Source: Prosthecobacter sp.
Lineage (GTDB): Bacteria > Verrucomicrobiota > Verrucomicrobiia > Verrucomicrobiales > Verrucomicrobiaceae
NCBI RefSeq assembly: GCF_034366625.1
Contig: NZ_JAXMIH010000008.1
Location: 744,001 to 808,000 of the forward strand
Direction: 5' to 3'
Length of the DNA stretch: 64,000 bases
The notes under the pieces are model-generated. The model did no database searches, was not told where the DNA came from, and was given only the letters and a program-made list of their open reading frames with translations. The position numbers and the translations under genes were made by a program. This document shows positions 51,836 to 60,360 of the stretch, in pieces. Each line of letters starts with the position of its first letter. Position 1 is the first letter of the stretch.

Positions 51836-53439
51836 TGCACGCCAAACACGACGAACTCTGGGCGCGCCTGCGCAATGTGCTCTCGGCCCGCGGTGCCCTG
51901 CCTGCGGGCAATGCCACGCCGGGCGAGATCGCCGCGCATGCCACAAGCGTGCTGCCCGGAGACGCGGTGCGGCGATTCGTTCACGACTACTACTACAAGC
52001 ATCAGTTCGGCGCGACGGATGGCTTGCTCAGTGAGGCCGAGGCGCTGGCCCTTGTGGTGCAGGTGGAAGCATTGCCCGCCGTCAAAGCGCCGCCTGCAAC
52101 GCAACCGCTGCAGAACAAATCCAGCGCTCCCTCGGAGCCCAAGGCGTCTCGTCCTGCACGCCAACCGCAAGAAGCGTTGGGTGTGAGTGATGGCGGCGAT
52201 GAACCGGCGAGGAAACGCGTCGCCAAACCGGAACCCAAGCCGGTGCCACCTCCTGAGCCTGTTTCTTCGCCACCAGCGTCTGCACCGCCGCCGAAGGCTC
52301 CTGAACCTCCGCCCGTTCCGCCTCCGCAGCCTGCCGCTCCTTCGCCGCTGGATTCCGCTCATGCCAAAATGGATGCGGGTGACCATCAGGGGGCTGTTGC
52401 GTATTTTGAGGAGTATCTCCGGCAGCATCCCAAAGACATCACCGCCCACATGGATCTGGCCTATTGCCTGAACAAGCTGGGCCAGACGCAACGCGCTCTG
52501 GAGGTCGCGAGCCGTGCGCTTGCCTACGATCCCTCCGAGTCACTGCTGTGGAACAACATCGGCGTGTATGCCGACCGGCTGGAGCGTTTCGACGATGCCA
52601 TCAACGCCTATCGTGAGGCGATCCGGCTCAATCCACGCAAGGCATTGTTCCATCGCAACCTCGGCCGGTTGTTGCAGGATCAGAAACGTCATGCCGAGGC
52701 GGCCGCGGCTTATCAGCAGGCCATCATTCTCGAAGCAGATGATGACGACTCACGGATGGAGGCCGTGCGCTGCCTCGACAAGGCAGGATCAGCCACGGCT
52801 GCGCTTGAAGCGGTGCGAAATCTTCTGGAACGCAAACCAGACTACGCCACGGCACGCAACTACCTCGGCTGCCTGCTGCTGGATGCCAAGGACTACACCA
52901 ATGCCGCCGTGGCCTTCAAACTGGCTGCCGATGCCGTTCCCACGGAGCCGGTCTATTGGGAAAATCTGCGCATAGCGACGGAACGCCTCGGTTGGAAGAA
53001 GGAGGCGGGCGTTGCGGAGAAAAAAGCCGTCACGTTGCGACCTGAGCTAGTGAACCAGCGCAAAAACTCGCACGCGTTCATGGAATTCATCCTCTGGTGT
53101 GCCGCGTTGTGGCTGCTGGGCAAACAACTCGGCATCACCTCTCCACTGGTCGATAGCCCGCGTGTCGCCATCCAGGCATGCATGGCGCTGCTGGCAGTCA
53201 TGATCCTGCGCGTGGGACTCAGCCCGGCCTTGCGCGGCTGCGCTCTCATGGTGGCCGGTGTGGCCTTCGTGATTTACGTCGACGTTGCTTCCGTCGATGA
53301 CTTCAAGAAGCTGGACCTCGGCACGTGGGTCGGAGTGATTCAGGGCGTAGTCGGCGGACTGTTTGGACTCGCCCTCAATGGCGCGTTGCTGCTGGTTCCG
53401 TTCTTCCTGCGTGGCCGCGGCGGGAAGCTCCCGAATTGA
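51835..53439 (+). CDS. DUF4129-like / TPR / membrane protein
   Basis: 534 residues. Residues ~5-72 are the third DUF4129-like domain of this operon (LWARLRNVLSARG, ATPGEIAAHA, VRRFVHDYYYKHQFG, LSEAEALAL). A Pro-rich linker (~115-170) leads to six or so TPR units (~175-400; AHMDLAYCLNKLGQTQRALE, LLWNNIGVYADRLERFDDAI), then about four membrane helices at the C-terminus (~418-530). The TPR domain would therefore face the cytoplasm near the membrane and could dock the HEAT protein or MoxR complex. Last gene of the operon; its stop is 7 bases from the convergent DUF362 gene. Confidence 0.78.
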   Translation: MHAKHDELWARLRNVLSARGALPAGNATPGEIAAHATSVLPGDAVRRFVHDYYYKHQFGATDGLLSEAEALALVVQVEALPAVKAPPATQPLQNKSSAPSEPKASRPARQPQEALGVSDGGDEPARKRVAKPEPKPVPPPEPVSSPPASAPPPKAPEPPPVPPPQPAAPSPLDSAHAKMDAGDHQGAVAYFEEYLRQHPKDITAHMDLAYCLNKLGQTQRALEVASRALAYDPSESLLWNNIGVYADRLERFDDAINAYREAIRLNPRKALFHRNLGRLLQDQKRHAEAAAAYQQAIILEADDDDSRMEAVRCLDKAGSATAALEAVRNLLERKPDYATARNYLGCLLLDAKDYTNAAVAFKLAADAVPTEPVYWENLRIATERLGWKKEAGVAEKKAVTLRPELVNQRKNSHAFMEFILWCAALWLLGKQLGITSPLVDSPRVAIQACMALLAVMILRVGLSPALRGCALMVAGVAFVIYVDVASVDDFKKLDLGTWVGVIQGVVGGLFGLALNGALLLVPFFLRGRGGKLPN

Positions 53440-53446
53440 ATTCGGC

Positions 53447-54865
53447 TCAAGCGGCTTTCTTCGGCTGCTTCGCCAGCCGTTCATCGCTTTCCAGATGCCC
53501 GGCCCAGCCGAAGTGGCAGCGAAATTCGAAGCAATCGCGCATTTGCTCAAAGGGGCCGGTCCATTCGGGCTTGTTGGAGGCGACGGTGATGTCGGTGGGA
53601 GCGAAGCCGGTGATGGGGAGGCGCTGGATGGCGAAGGCGTCGTTGAGGAGGCGGGTTTTTTTCCAATTGAGGCCCATGAGCTGGGCGCTGACGCAATCGA
53701 CGGCGACGGGGTGCGTGCCGGCGAGGATGACGCCGCTTGCGACGGGATCGCAGGACATGGGGCCGTCGCCATCGCCGCCGATGATGCCATCGACGATGGT
53801 GAGGTAGCGCAGCGGCTTCTCACGGCGTCTGCCAGTGCCGTCGAAGTAGAAGAAGCATTTGTGCAGATCGAGGATCATGCGCCAGGCGGTGTTGTTGCCG
53901 TGCCAGTTGCCAGAGCGGACGACTTCCTTGGTGTCACCGAAGATGACTCGGCCGAGTTTTTTGAGCGGGACGAAGAGCTTGGAGAGGAAGAAGCGGCCAA
54001 AGAGGATCTTTTTGGCAGTGCGCATGAGCGTGCCTTCGAGCGCGCGTTTGGCGGAGGATTCGGCGAACTGATCGCCACCTTCGGCGGGCGTGCCTTCGGT
54101 GTGGCGTGGCAGCCAGTTCGTGCGCGGCGTGGTGCCGACGAGATTTTTGAGCGCGACGGTGAGACCGACTTTCTTGTGCGTCTTGAGCTTGGGAATGTTG
54201 ATGAGCACGTCCGCGTTCATCGGCGTGCGGCAGATGCGGTATTCGTGATGCGGGTCGGTGTGCTGGCGGTTCGTCGTGGCGAAGTCGAAGGAGGCTCCAT
54301 AGAGCTTGCCGAGGCCAGGATGGCCGAGGAATTCGCTGTCGGCATCGAGATGGATGTCCACCGCACCGGAGGGATCGCTGGGCAGCTCGCGTTTGGCGAT
54401 GGTGACGCCGTCATCGATGGTCCACTCCTCACAGCGCATGTCGAACAGGAGAAAGGCGACGCCGGGGAACTCTCGCGTGAGATCGGTGATGAGATCGTCG
54501 AGGCGTTGCAGGCGGCGGATAGTGGCGAAGGACGAATCACTTTGAGGTGCATCGCACAGCGTGACAGATCCATGACCTTGCAGCTTGCCTGCGGCCCAGC
54601 GGGCGACTTCGCGCACGACGGCGGGATGCGTGATGATGGTGAGCCAGCCGTTTTCATCCTCGGGCTTGCTGGCGTTGTGTTCTTTGACCCAGTTTGGCTT
54701 GAGGACGACGCGGTCGCCCGGCTTGATGAAATCACCGGGAAGATCCAGCGCGGCGATGGCGGCCTCGATCTGCTGACGCAGGGCATCAGCATCGTCGTAG
54801 CTGGCCTTGCCGCTGAAGACGGAGACTTTGGGAGAACCAAACGAGGAAGGGGAGGGCGTGTTCAC
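53447..54865 (-). CDS. DUF362 protein
   Basis: 472 residues from a GTG at 54865; ATGs at 54916 and 54934 are in frame but run into the promoter region of the divergent peptidase gene. The DUF362 body has VVLKPNWVKEHNASKP (~55-70), LINIPKLKTHKKVGLTVALKNLVG (a family signature, here cited by its halves INIPKLKTH and ALKNLVG) and DGIIGGDGDGP near residue 370. DUF362 proteins often carry a C-terminal ferredoxin domain; none is visible here. Biochemical role of the family is unsettled. Start choice is the weakest part of this call. Confidence 0.8.
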   Translation of the reverse strand: MNTPSPSSFGSPKVSVFSGKASYDDADALRQQIEAAIAALDLPGDFIKPGDRVVLKPNWVKEHNASKPEDENGWLTIITHPAVVREVARWAAGKLQGHGSVTLCDAPQSDSSFATIRRLQRLDDLITDLTREFPGVAFLLFDMRCEEWTIDDGVTIAKRELPSDPSGAVDIHLDADSEFLGHPGLGKLYGASFDFATTNRQHTDPHHEYRICRTPMNADVLINIPKLKTHKKVGLTVALKNLVGTTPRTNWLPRHTEGTPAEGGDQFAESSAKRALEGTLMRTAKKILFGRFFLSKLFVPLKKLGRVIFGDTKEVVRSGNWHGNNTAWRMILDLHKCFFYFDGTGRRREKPLRYLTIVDGIIGGDGDGPMSCDPVASGVILAGTHPVAVDCVSAQLMGLNWKKTRLLNDAFAIQRLPITGFAPTDITVASNKPEWTGPFEQMRDCFEFRCHFGWAGHLESDERLAKQPKKAA

Positions 54866-54932
54866 GAAGATGGGGCTATTTAAGGGGGGCACGTTCTCTT
54901 TGCAACGCTGCGGCATCCGCCGAATCTCCGAC

Positions 54933-55631
54933 ATGAAGAAAGTGATGCGGATCATGCGCGTGATTTTGACCCTTGCCCTCGCGGCAGCGGTTGTCGGTGT
55001 GATCTGGCAGCGGCTGGGACCACGGTTGGAAGATTTGCCCGACTCCGCCGTGAAACCGAAGCCGCTCGACCCGGCGTTTGTGAGGCTGACGCCGCGTGAA
55101 ACGGCCACGCTGCCGCTGGCGACGCGGTTCGACATGCCGCTGGGTTCGGAGCACGGCGCATTCACCTACAATGCGCGGGCGTTTCGCATCGAACGGCATC
55201 TGGGCGATGATTTGAACGGCATCGGCGGCGAGAATTCCGACCTGGGTGATCCCGTTTACGCGGCGGGAGCAGGACGAGTCGTGTATGCGGGCATTCCGCA
55301 TGAAACTTGGGGCAAAATGATCCTCATCGCGCATCGCCTGCCGGAGGGAGATGAACTTGGCCCTGTGGTGCAGACGATGTATGCGCATCTGGAGTCGGTT
55401 CGTGTGCGCATGGGGCAGATCGTGCAGCGTGGAGATCCAATCGGCACGGTGGGCACGGCGAAATCAGCGCCGCTGGCCCATCTGCATTTCGAGGTGAGAA
55501 TTGGGCCGTATGTGAATCCTGGCCAGGGATATGCTGACACGGCCTTGAACCGTGTCTCACCCGAACAGTTCATTCGAGCACACCGAGGTGCTGGAGGGGA
55601 GGTTTTGAACCCGGCGCCACAAAAAGACTGA
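54933..55631 (+). CDS. M23-family peptidase (LytM-like)
   Basis: 232 residues from the ATG at 54933, which gives basic MKKVMRIMR and a membrane helix or uncleaved signal (~8-26). The M23 zinc site is present: His in ERHLGDDLNG with Asp four residues on, MYAHLES, and LAHLHFEVR (the HxH). These are the ligands of glycyl-glycine-type or DD-endopeptidases that cleave peptidoglycan crosslinks; some homologues are inactive activators, but all four ligands are here. No coiled coil is attached, so it is not an EnvC-type protein. Divergent from the DUF362 gene, with a 67-base shared gap. Confidence 0.85.
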   Translation: MKKVMRIMRVILTLALAAAVVGVIWQRLGPRLEDLPDSAVKPKPLDPAFVRLTPRETATLPLATRFDMPLGSEHGAFTYNARAFRIERHLGDDLNGIGGENSDLGDPVYAAGAGRVVYAGIPHETWGKMILIAHRLPEGDELGPVVQTMYAHLESVRVRMGQIVQRGDPIGTVGTAKSAPLAHLHFEVRIGPYVNPGQGYADTALNRVSPEQFIRAHRGAGGEVLNPAPQKD

Positions 55632-55698
55632 ATGTCGTGAAAGACGATTTGAAGGAAGCCGCATTGAATCCGTCATTCCCTCATCCATTCTCCAACCC

Positions 55699-56265
55699 AT
55701 GCGTTTGATTTGTCTATTCTGCCTGCTGTGTCTTGTGACATCACAGGCGCAAGCCCAGCCGGTGAAATCGAAACCGGCGCGGCTCACCTGTGAAATGCTT
55801 TGTGCGGAGCTGTTCGCAGCGATCCGGGCGAATCCTGACAAACTGGTGATGCGGCTGGAGGAGGCATTGGTCATTAACGAATCCTGTGCAGGTGAGATCG
55901 TGACGGCGGCGATCGACGCGGTGAACGCCGAGCCGGCGCAGGTGCGCAAAATTGTGGAAACGGCCATGAGTGTCGCTCCCGCCCGTTTGGCCGTGATCAC
56001 GGCGGCGGTGAAGCATTACTCGGCCCCGGTCCTCGTGGTGAACGCACAGGAGGAGGTGCGCCGGGCTGAACTGCCGGACGGGGTGAAGGTGAAGCCACTA
56101 CAGGGTGAAGAAGTGCGGCGTGCGGAGCTGCCTTTGGCCACGCAGAGCAGTCCTGTCTTCGAAGTGCGGCGCGCGGAACCGGTCTCCACTGCACAGATCG
56201 TGGAGCAGAAGCCAGAACCGGAGTTCCACTTGATGAGCGTGCCGAAGGCGAAGCCGCTGAAATAG
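55699..56265 (+). CDS. Exported protein with repeated EVRRAE motif
   Basis: 188 residues, signal peptide cleaved after QAQA (residue ~19). A helical domain (~28-112; ELFAAIRANPDKLVMRLEEAL, IVTAAIDAVNAEPAQVRKIV) is followed by a low-complexity tail with three spaced copies of EVRRAE(L)P at about 117-123, 136-142 and 154-160. The tail looks disordered and could be a binding or crosslinking strip. No family recognised. It is 9 bases from the convergent ABC permease gene. Confidence 0.65.
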   Translation: MRLICLFCLLCLVTSQAQAQPVKSKPARLTCEMLCAELFAAIRANPDKLVMRLEEALVINESCAGEIVTAAIDAVNAEPAQVRKIVETAMSVAPARLAVITAAVKHYSAPVLVVNAQEEVRRAELPDGVKVKPLQGEEVRRAELPLATQSSPVFEVRRAEPVSTAQIVEQKPEPEFHLMSVPKAKPLK

Positions 56266-56274
56266 TGGGAAGGT

Positions 56275-57993
56275 TCAATCGGACACCCAGTCGAGTTTTC
56301 GAGAGCGGGCACGCCCATGAAAGATGCCGTACATGCATCGGGCGCAGAGCCCGGCACCTAGCGCAGGCAAGAGAGGCATCGCGATGGCCAGGACAAAAGA
56401 AAATACCAGCCCGAGCGCGAGCGGCGCGAGAACGAGATACCAGCACCAATGGCTGAGCACGGCGCTTCTGGCCGGACGGGAAACTTGTTGTAGACGATAA
56501 TAAATGAAGGCTGGCCGAGCCATGATCCAGCACGCGCTGAGACTCGCCGCTGTCACGAGCAGCGCGGGAATGCGCTCCGGCTGTTTCAGGATGAAGCATT
56601 GAGCCGCCAGCACCGGCAGGGCGAGCGTGAGCGCGCCCAGCGTCCGCACGGCTGTGACGCGGAAGGAGACGCGCATCAGTTCGCGGACACCGATTGGCAA
56701 TCCTGCGAAGCAGGGCATGGCGTGTTGTCCCAGCGGCCACGATTCTACAGCCATCGGGATGGAATTTGAAAGCGGATACCCCAAGCCTAGTAGCAAGGCC
56801 AGCGGAGCGATCCACAACCATGGCTCCATAGCATCAGGAGTGATCCAACTCGTGCCGAACTCGAACAAGGTATAGCCCAAAACGAGCAGCAGAATGCAGA
56901 GGCGCAGCGCCAGCCACCAACGGGTGGTCCAGCCGGGATCATAACCGATCAAAATCGGAGCGAGCATGCGATCCCTGCCGCGCAACGAGGCATAGGTCAG
57001 TTTTTCGATCCAGCCGGTGCAGGCTTTGGACGTCTCTCGTGCCATGATGCGGCTGATTTTTTCAGATACACTACCAAGTGCGGTGACAATCTCGTCAGTC
57101 ACCTCCGGCGCTGTCACAGGCGCGGCCCCGGATTCATTCCATGTTTCGTCATCCCCATCATCAGAGCCGGGCTGGATGAAGCCTTCCAGAGTCTGGTCGA
57201 AGACGGCGGCATTTTTGTCCGGGAAACGCCGCCACAACCAGGCTCCGAGTCCCAGGCAGACAAGCGTCAGCATGGCGGACGATTCGTGTAATACACCGTG
57301 CATGGCCCACTTCGTGGGGAGCAGCCAGGAGGCGGGTTCGCACAATGCGGGAATCCAAGACGGTAGGCTGGTGGCGTGGGAGAGAGATTTTTCCCGCCAC
57401 CAGGCATAGAGTAGCAGCATGAGCCAGGTCAGCAGGACGACACGCCAGACGTGGGCCACGCGCAGATTCAAAACGAGCGGCTCGTTGTTCAGCATCACGC
57501 AAGCCAGCATGACGAGCCACAGCAGCACGCCTACGGCCAGAACCTGCGGCCATGCGGCGGCCAGTGCAGGAAAGCCCTGCCAGGCAAAGGCGACCACCAG
57601 CATGCGCGGCAGCAGTGCGAGACTGTGACGTAATGTTTCACCCAGCGCCCAACGGTTGATGTCGCGTCCGCTCACGGGCAGATGATAAAGTGCGATCACA
57701 GTGGGGCTGGAGTCCAGCAGCCGCATGAGGCGCGCGTTCAGCAGCAACGCGGTGGCGGTGACGCCACCCGCGAGCATGAAGTCCCGCCACCCAGCATCAC
57801 GGAACACCGGATGAAGGAAACCGCAGAGCACGAGCACGAACCAGCCGATGATCAATTCCCACAGCACGAATTTCAACGCGGCTTTGAGGCGCGGCCAGAT
57901 GCGGATGTCGCTTTTCTCCATGACCACGCCATACAGCGCAGCACGCGCCATGCGCCGGAGGGTGGTTTCGCTTTCTGGATGATGAAAAAACAT
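56275..57993 (-). CDS. ABC transporter permease
   Basis: 572 residues with about twelve membrane helices in two blocks (~35-260 and ~365-555) split by a soluble acidic loop (~265-340). Located 9 bases after the ABC ATPase gene and on the same strand, it is that protein's membrane partner. The layout resembles ABC-2-type or similar exporters; no substrate motif is seen. The loop contains Glu/Asp-rich DDGDDETWNESG. Confidence 0.78.
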   Translation of the reverse strand: MFFHHPESETTLRRMARAALYGVVMEKSDIRIWPRLKAALKFVLWELIIGWFVLVLCGFLHPVFRDAGWRDFMLAGGVTATALLLNARLMRLLDSSPTVIALYHLPVSGRDINRWALGETLRHSLALLPRMLVVAFAWQGFPALAAAWPQVLAVGVLLWLVMLACVMLNNEPLVLNLRVAHVWRVVLLTWLMLLLYAWWREKSLSHATSLPSWIPALCEPASWLLPTKWAMHGVLHESSAMLTLVCLGLGAWLWRRFPDKNAAVFDQTLEGFIQPGSDDGDDETWNESGAAPVTAPEVTDEIVTALGSVSEKISRIMARETSKACTGWIEKLTYASLRGRDRMLAPILIGYDPGWTTRWWLALRLCILLLVLGYTLFEFGTSWITPDAMEPWLWIAPLALLLGLGYPLSNSIPMAVESWPLGQHAMPCFAGLPIGVRELMRVSFRVTAVRTLGALTLALPVLAAQCFILKQPERIPALLVTAASLSACWIMARPAFIYYRLQQVSRPARSAVLSHWCWYLVLAPLALGLVFSFVLAIAMPLLPALGAGLCARCMYGIFHGRARSRKLDWVSD

Positions 57994-58002
57994 GGGAGGA
58001 GG

Positions 58003-58725
58003 TCAGCGCAGGCCGCGCAGCACATTTTCCTGGCCCTCGGGCGCGGATGCGATCATTTCCCGCACACGGGTGCTCGTTTCCCATAAAACAACATGTCCCT
58101 GCCGCAGGACGCACACATGATCGGAAAATTCCGCAGCCAGATCGACCATCTGCGTGGTGTAAATGAGCGTGCCGCCCGTGTCGGCAAGCTTACGCGCCAG
58201 CCGGCGGAACACGCCCATGCCGATCACATCCATGCCGGAGGCGAATGGTTCATCCACGAGCCACAATTCAGGCCGCACGACGGTGACGCAGGCCATGAAC
58301 GCCTTCCAAAGCTGGCCGCGTGACAAGGAGCCCGCACTGCGGTCCAGCAGCGCCGCGATGCTGGTTTCCTCAAGCATGTGCGTGAGTTCCGCGTCGTGTT
58401 CTTCCACTCGAGCGTCATAAAGAGAAGCGAAGGTGGCGATGTTGGCCGCGATGCTGCGATCCATAAACATGAACGGCACATCCGGGGTGAAGAGCAGACG
58501 TTTGCGTAGCTCCAGCTTCTCGCGGCTGAACGTCTGCCCGTCGTAGCGGATCAGGCCCTGATCAGGAGCCAGCACACCTCCGAGCAGCGACAGCAGCGTG
58601 GATTTGCCAGCGCCATTCTCTCCGAGCACCGCGATGATCGAACTCGGAGGCACATTGAGATCCACGTGGTCGAGGGCGGTCGTTCTGCCGAAACGTTTCG
58701 ACAGGTCGTTGAGTTCGATGTGCAT
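58003..58725 (-). CDS. ABC transporter ATPase
   Basis: 240 residues from the ATG at 58725 (a TTG six codons upstream is less likely). Walker A GENGAGKST, Q-loop region, signature LSRGQ (SLSRGQLWKAF) and Walker B LWLVDEP with catalytic Glu; the usual H-loop position reads Q in IYTTQMVDLA, so the switch His seems replaced. Drives the adjacent permease; exporter of the ABC-2 kind by context. Q in place of H could slow hydrolysis. Confidence 0.88.
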   Translation of the reverse strand: MHIELNDLSKRFGRTTALDHVDLNVPPSSIIAVLGENGAGKSTLLSLLGGVLAPDQGLIRYDGQTFSREKLELRKRLLFTPDVPFMFMDRSIAANIATFASLYDARVEEHDAELTHMLEETSIAALLDRSAGSLSRGQLWKAFMACVTVVRPELWLVDEPFASGMDVIGMGVFRRLARKLADTGGTLIYTTQMVDLAAEFSDHVCVLRQGHVVLWETSTRVREMIASAPEGQENVLRGLR

Positions 58726-58737
58726 TGCGGTGGAATA

Positions 58738-58826
58738 GGTCAAGGAGTGGTCAAGAGGTCAAGGAATGGACAGCAAAGTTCCAGGAACAATGCTTGACCA
58801 CCTTGACGGGGCTTGACGCCTTGAAC
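58738..58826. repeat. Helically spaced GGTCAAG / CTTGACC array
   Basis: GGTCAAG occurs at 58738, 58749 and 58757, and the inverted form CTTGAC(C/G) or CTTGAAC at 58793, 58802, 58812 and 58820. Steps are 8 to 11 bases, near one helical turn. The array fills the gap between the propeller gene's stop and the ABC ATPase start. The two halves can pair as a long imperfect hairpin, or each unit could be a binding site. Confidence 0.55.
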
Positions 58827-58828
58827 CG

Positions 58829-60340
58829 CTACTTCGCCGGAATCTCGTTCAGCGTGTAGTAGCCGACGGTGTGGAGCAGCGGCTGTTTTTCGGCATTCTT
58901 CACGCCGTCCAGGTGAAGCTCATGGATGTGGCCCTTGGTGAGCGGCGAAATCGTGAGGCGGACGAATTTGCCGTCTTCGGCGACCTTTGCGGCGGTGATC
59001 TTTGGCAGTATCTCGTCGATTTCATCGCCGCCGTATTGCTCGCGGTAGGCATAGGTGAACTCACGCATGGAGTAGCTCTTCACATCGCCGGCGGTGGCGG
59101 GATCAACGGGCTGGGTGAAGGTGAGTTCGAAGCCATCGGGCTTGGCGCGCATTTCATGCACTTCGAAGGGCGTTTTGCCGGTCCACTCACACTTTTCGAA
59201 GCAGAAGGGTTTTCCACCGCGCGCGCCCCAGCCACGATCACTGCCGCCGACGAAGACCCGGCCTTCCTCATCCATGCGTCCGCCGATCAGGCCACTGGCG
59301 AAACCGCCGCGGAAGGGAAAGACGACTCCCTGCTTGATGCCATTGATGGTTTCGAGGAAGACGCGGCTGAGATTGCTGTGGGACTGATCGGCAACGAAAA
59401 GTTGTTTGCTGAACGGGCCGAATTTGCCAGCGCTGAGGTCGCAGATGATGGCGGAGGCGGAGTTGCCGATTTTTCCGTGAACGAGATACACGGCGGGTGG
59501 GAGGAGTTCTTTGATGCGCTCGCGTTCCTTCACCATGCGGTCGGGATCGCCGCCGGGGCGGGCCTCTTTGCGGCTGCGTTCGCCTTGGAAAGCTTCGGGG
59601 ACGGGATCGATCGGGCGCGGACCCATGTTTGGGGCTTTGTCATACCAGATGTTGCCTGCGGGATGACCTTGGAAGCTGCCGGGAACGAGATGCTGGAGCG
59701 TGCAGGAGCCGTGCCACGGTCCTTGGTTGTCGCAGTAATAGACCTCGCCATCGGCGTCGAAACCCATGCCGCCTGGACTGCGGATGCCGGAGCAGGTGGG
59801 AACCATGGTGCCGTCGGGTTTGATGCGCAGAGCCCAGCCACGGAAGGGCACGGAGCTGTTGAAGGAGCCGGTGAGGCAGAGCGTGACCCAGAGATCGCCT
59901 GCTTTGTCGAAGTTGGAGCCGATGGCGTACTCGTGATAGTCGCCAGAGACGCCCCAACTGTCATTCACGTTGTCGAAGACATCGGCACGGCCGTCGCCAT
60001 CCACATCTTTGAGCCGGGTGATCTCATGGCGCGTGGTGGCGTAAATGTTTTTGTCTTTGGGGTTGTAGGCGATGCCCAGCACCTCGTGCAAGCCGCTGGC
60101 AAAGAGTTTGTAGTTCACGTTGGAAGGATCACTGCTGCCAGCACCGCTGACGATCCAGATTTCGCCGCGTCGTGTGCCCATGACGAGTTTGCCATCTGGC
60201 AAGAGATCGATGGAGCCAACTTCGAGCGCGGTTTCCTTGGGCGTCTGGAAGGTGGTGATCTTGTAGTAGTCGGCTTCGGCGGGATCAGCGGCCCAAAGCG
60301 AAGGGCCAAGGGCTAAGAGCAAAGAAAGAATGCGTTTCAT
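58829..60340 (-). CDS. PVC-type sorbosone-dehydrogenase-like propeller protein
   Basis: 503 residues from the ATG at 60340, which starts a signal peptide (RILSLLLALGPSLWA-AD). The body is a six-blade propeller of the glucose/sorbosone dehydrogenase type: LLPDGKLVMGTRRGEIWIV, LKDVDGDGRADVF (calcium-like loop), GSNFDKAGDLWVTLC, RSPGGMGFDADGEVYYCD. PQQ ligands of true dehydrogenases are not obvious, and there is no heme motif, unlike the 1193-residue protein at 27918. It lies 20 bases after the azurin-PA14 gene, so the pair is probably an operon: the copper protein may exchange electrons with this enzyme. Exported. Confidence 0.82.
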   Translation of the reverse strand: MKRILSLLLALGPSLWAADPAEADYYKITTFQTPKETALEVGSIDLLPDGKLVMGTRRGEIWIVSGAGSSDPSNVNYKLFASGLHEVLGIAYNPKDKNIYATTRHEITRLKDVDGDGRADVFDNVNDSWGVSGDYHEYAIGSNFDKAGDLWVTLCLTGSFNSSVPFRGWALRIKPDGTMVPTCSGIRSPGGMGFDADGEVYYCDNQGPWHGSCTLQHLVPGSFQGHPAGNIWYDKAPNMGPRPIDPVPEAFQGERSRKEARPGGDPDRMVKERERIKELLPPAVYLVHGKIGNSASAIICDLSAGKFGPFSKQLFVADQSHSNLSRVFLETINGIKQGVVFPFRGGFASGLIGGRMDEEGRVFVGGSDRGWGARGGKPFCFEKCEWTGKTPFEVHEMRAKPDGFELTFTQPVDPATAGDVKSYSMREFTYAYREQYGGDEIDEILPKITAAKVAEDGKFVRLTISPLTKGHIHELHLDGVKNAEKQPLLHTVGYYTLNEIPAK

Positions 60341-60360
60341 GGCAGTGAATTGGCGAAGGA

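Noticed and set aside
53363-54883. Rightward open frame of 506 codons
   Set aside because: Antisense of DUF362, whose signatures are on the leftward strand.
58871-60316. Rightward open frame of 481 codons
   Set aside because: Antisense of the propeller gene, a high-GC frame artefact.
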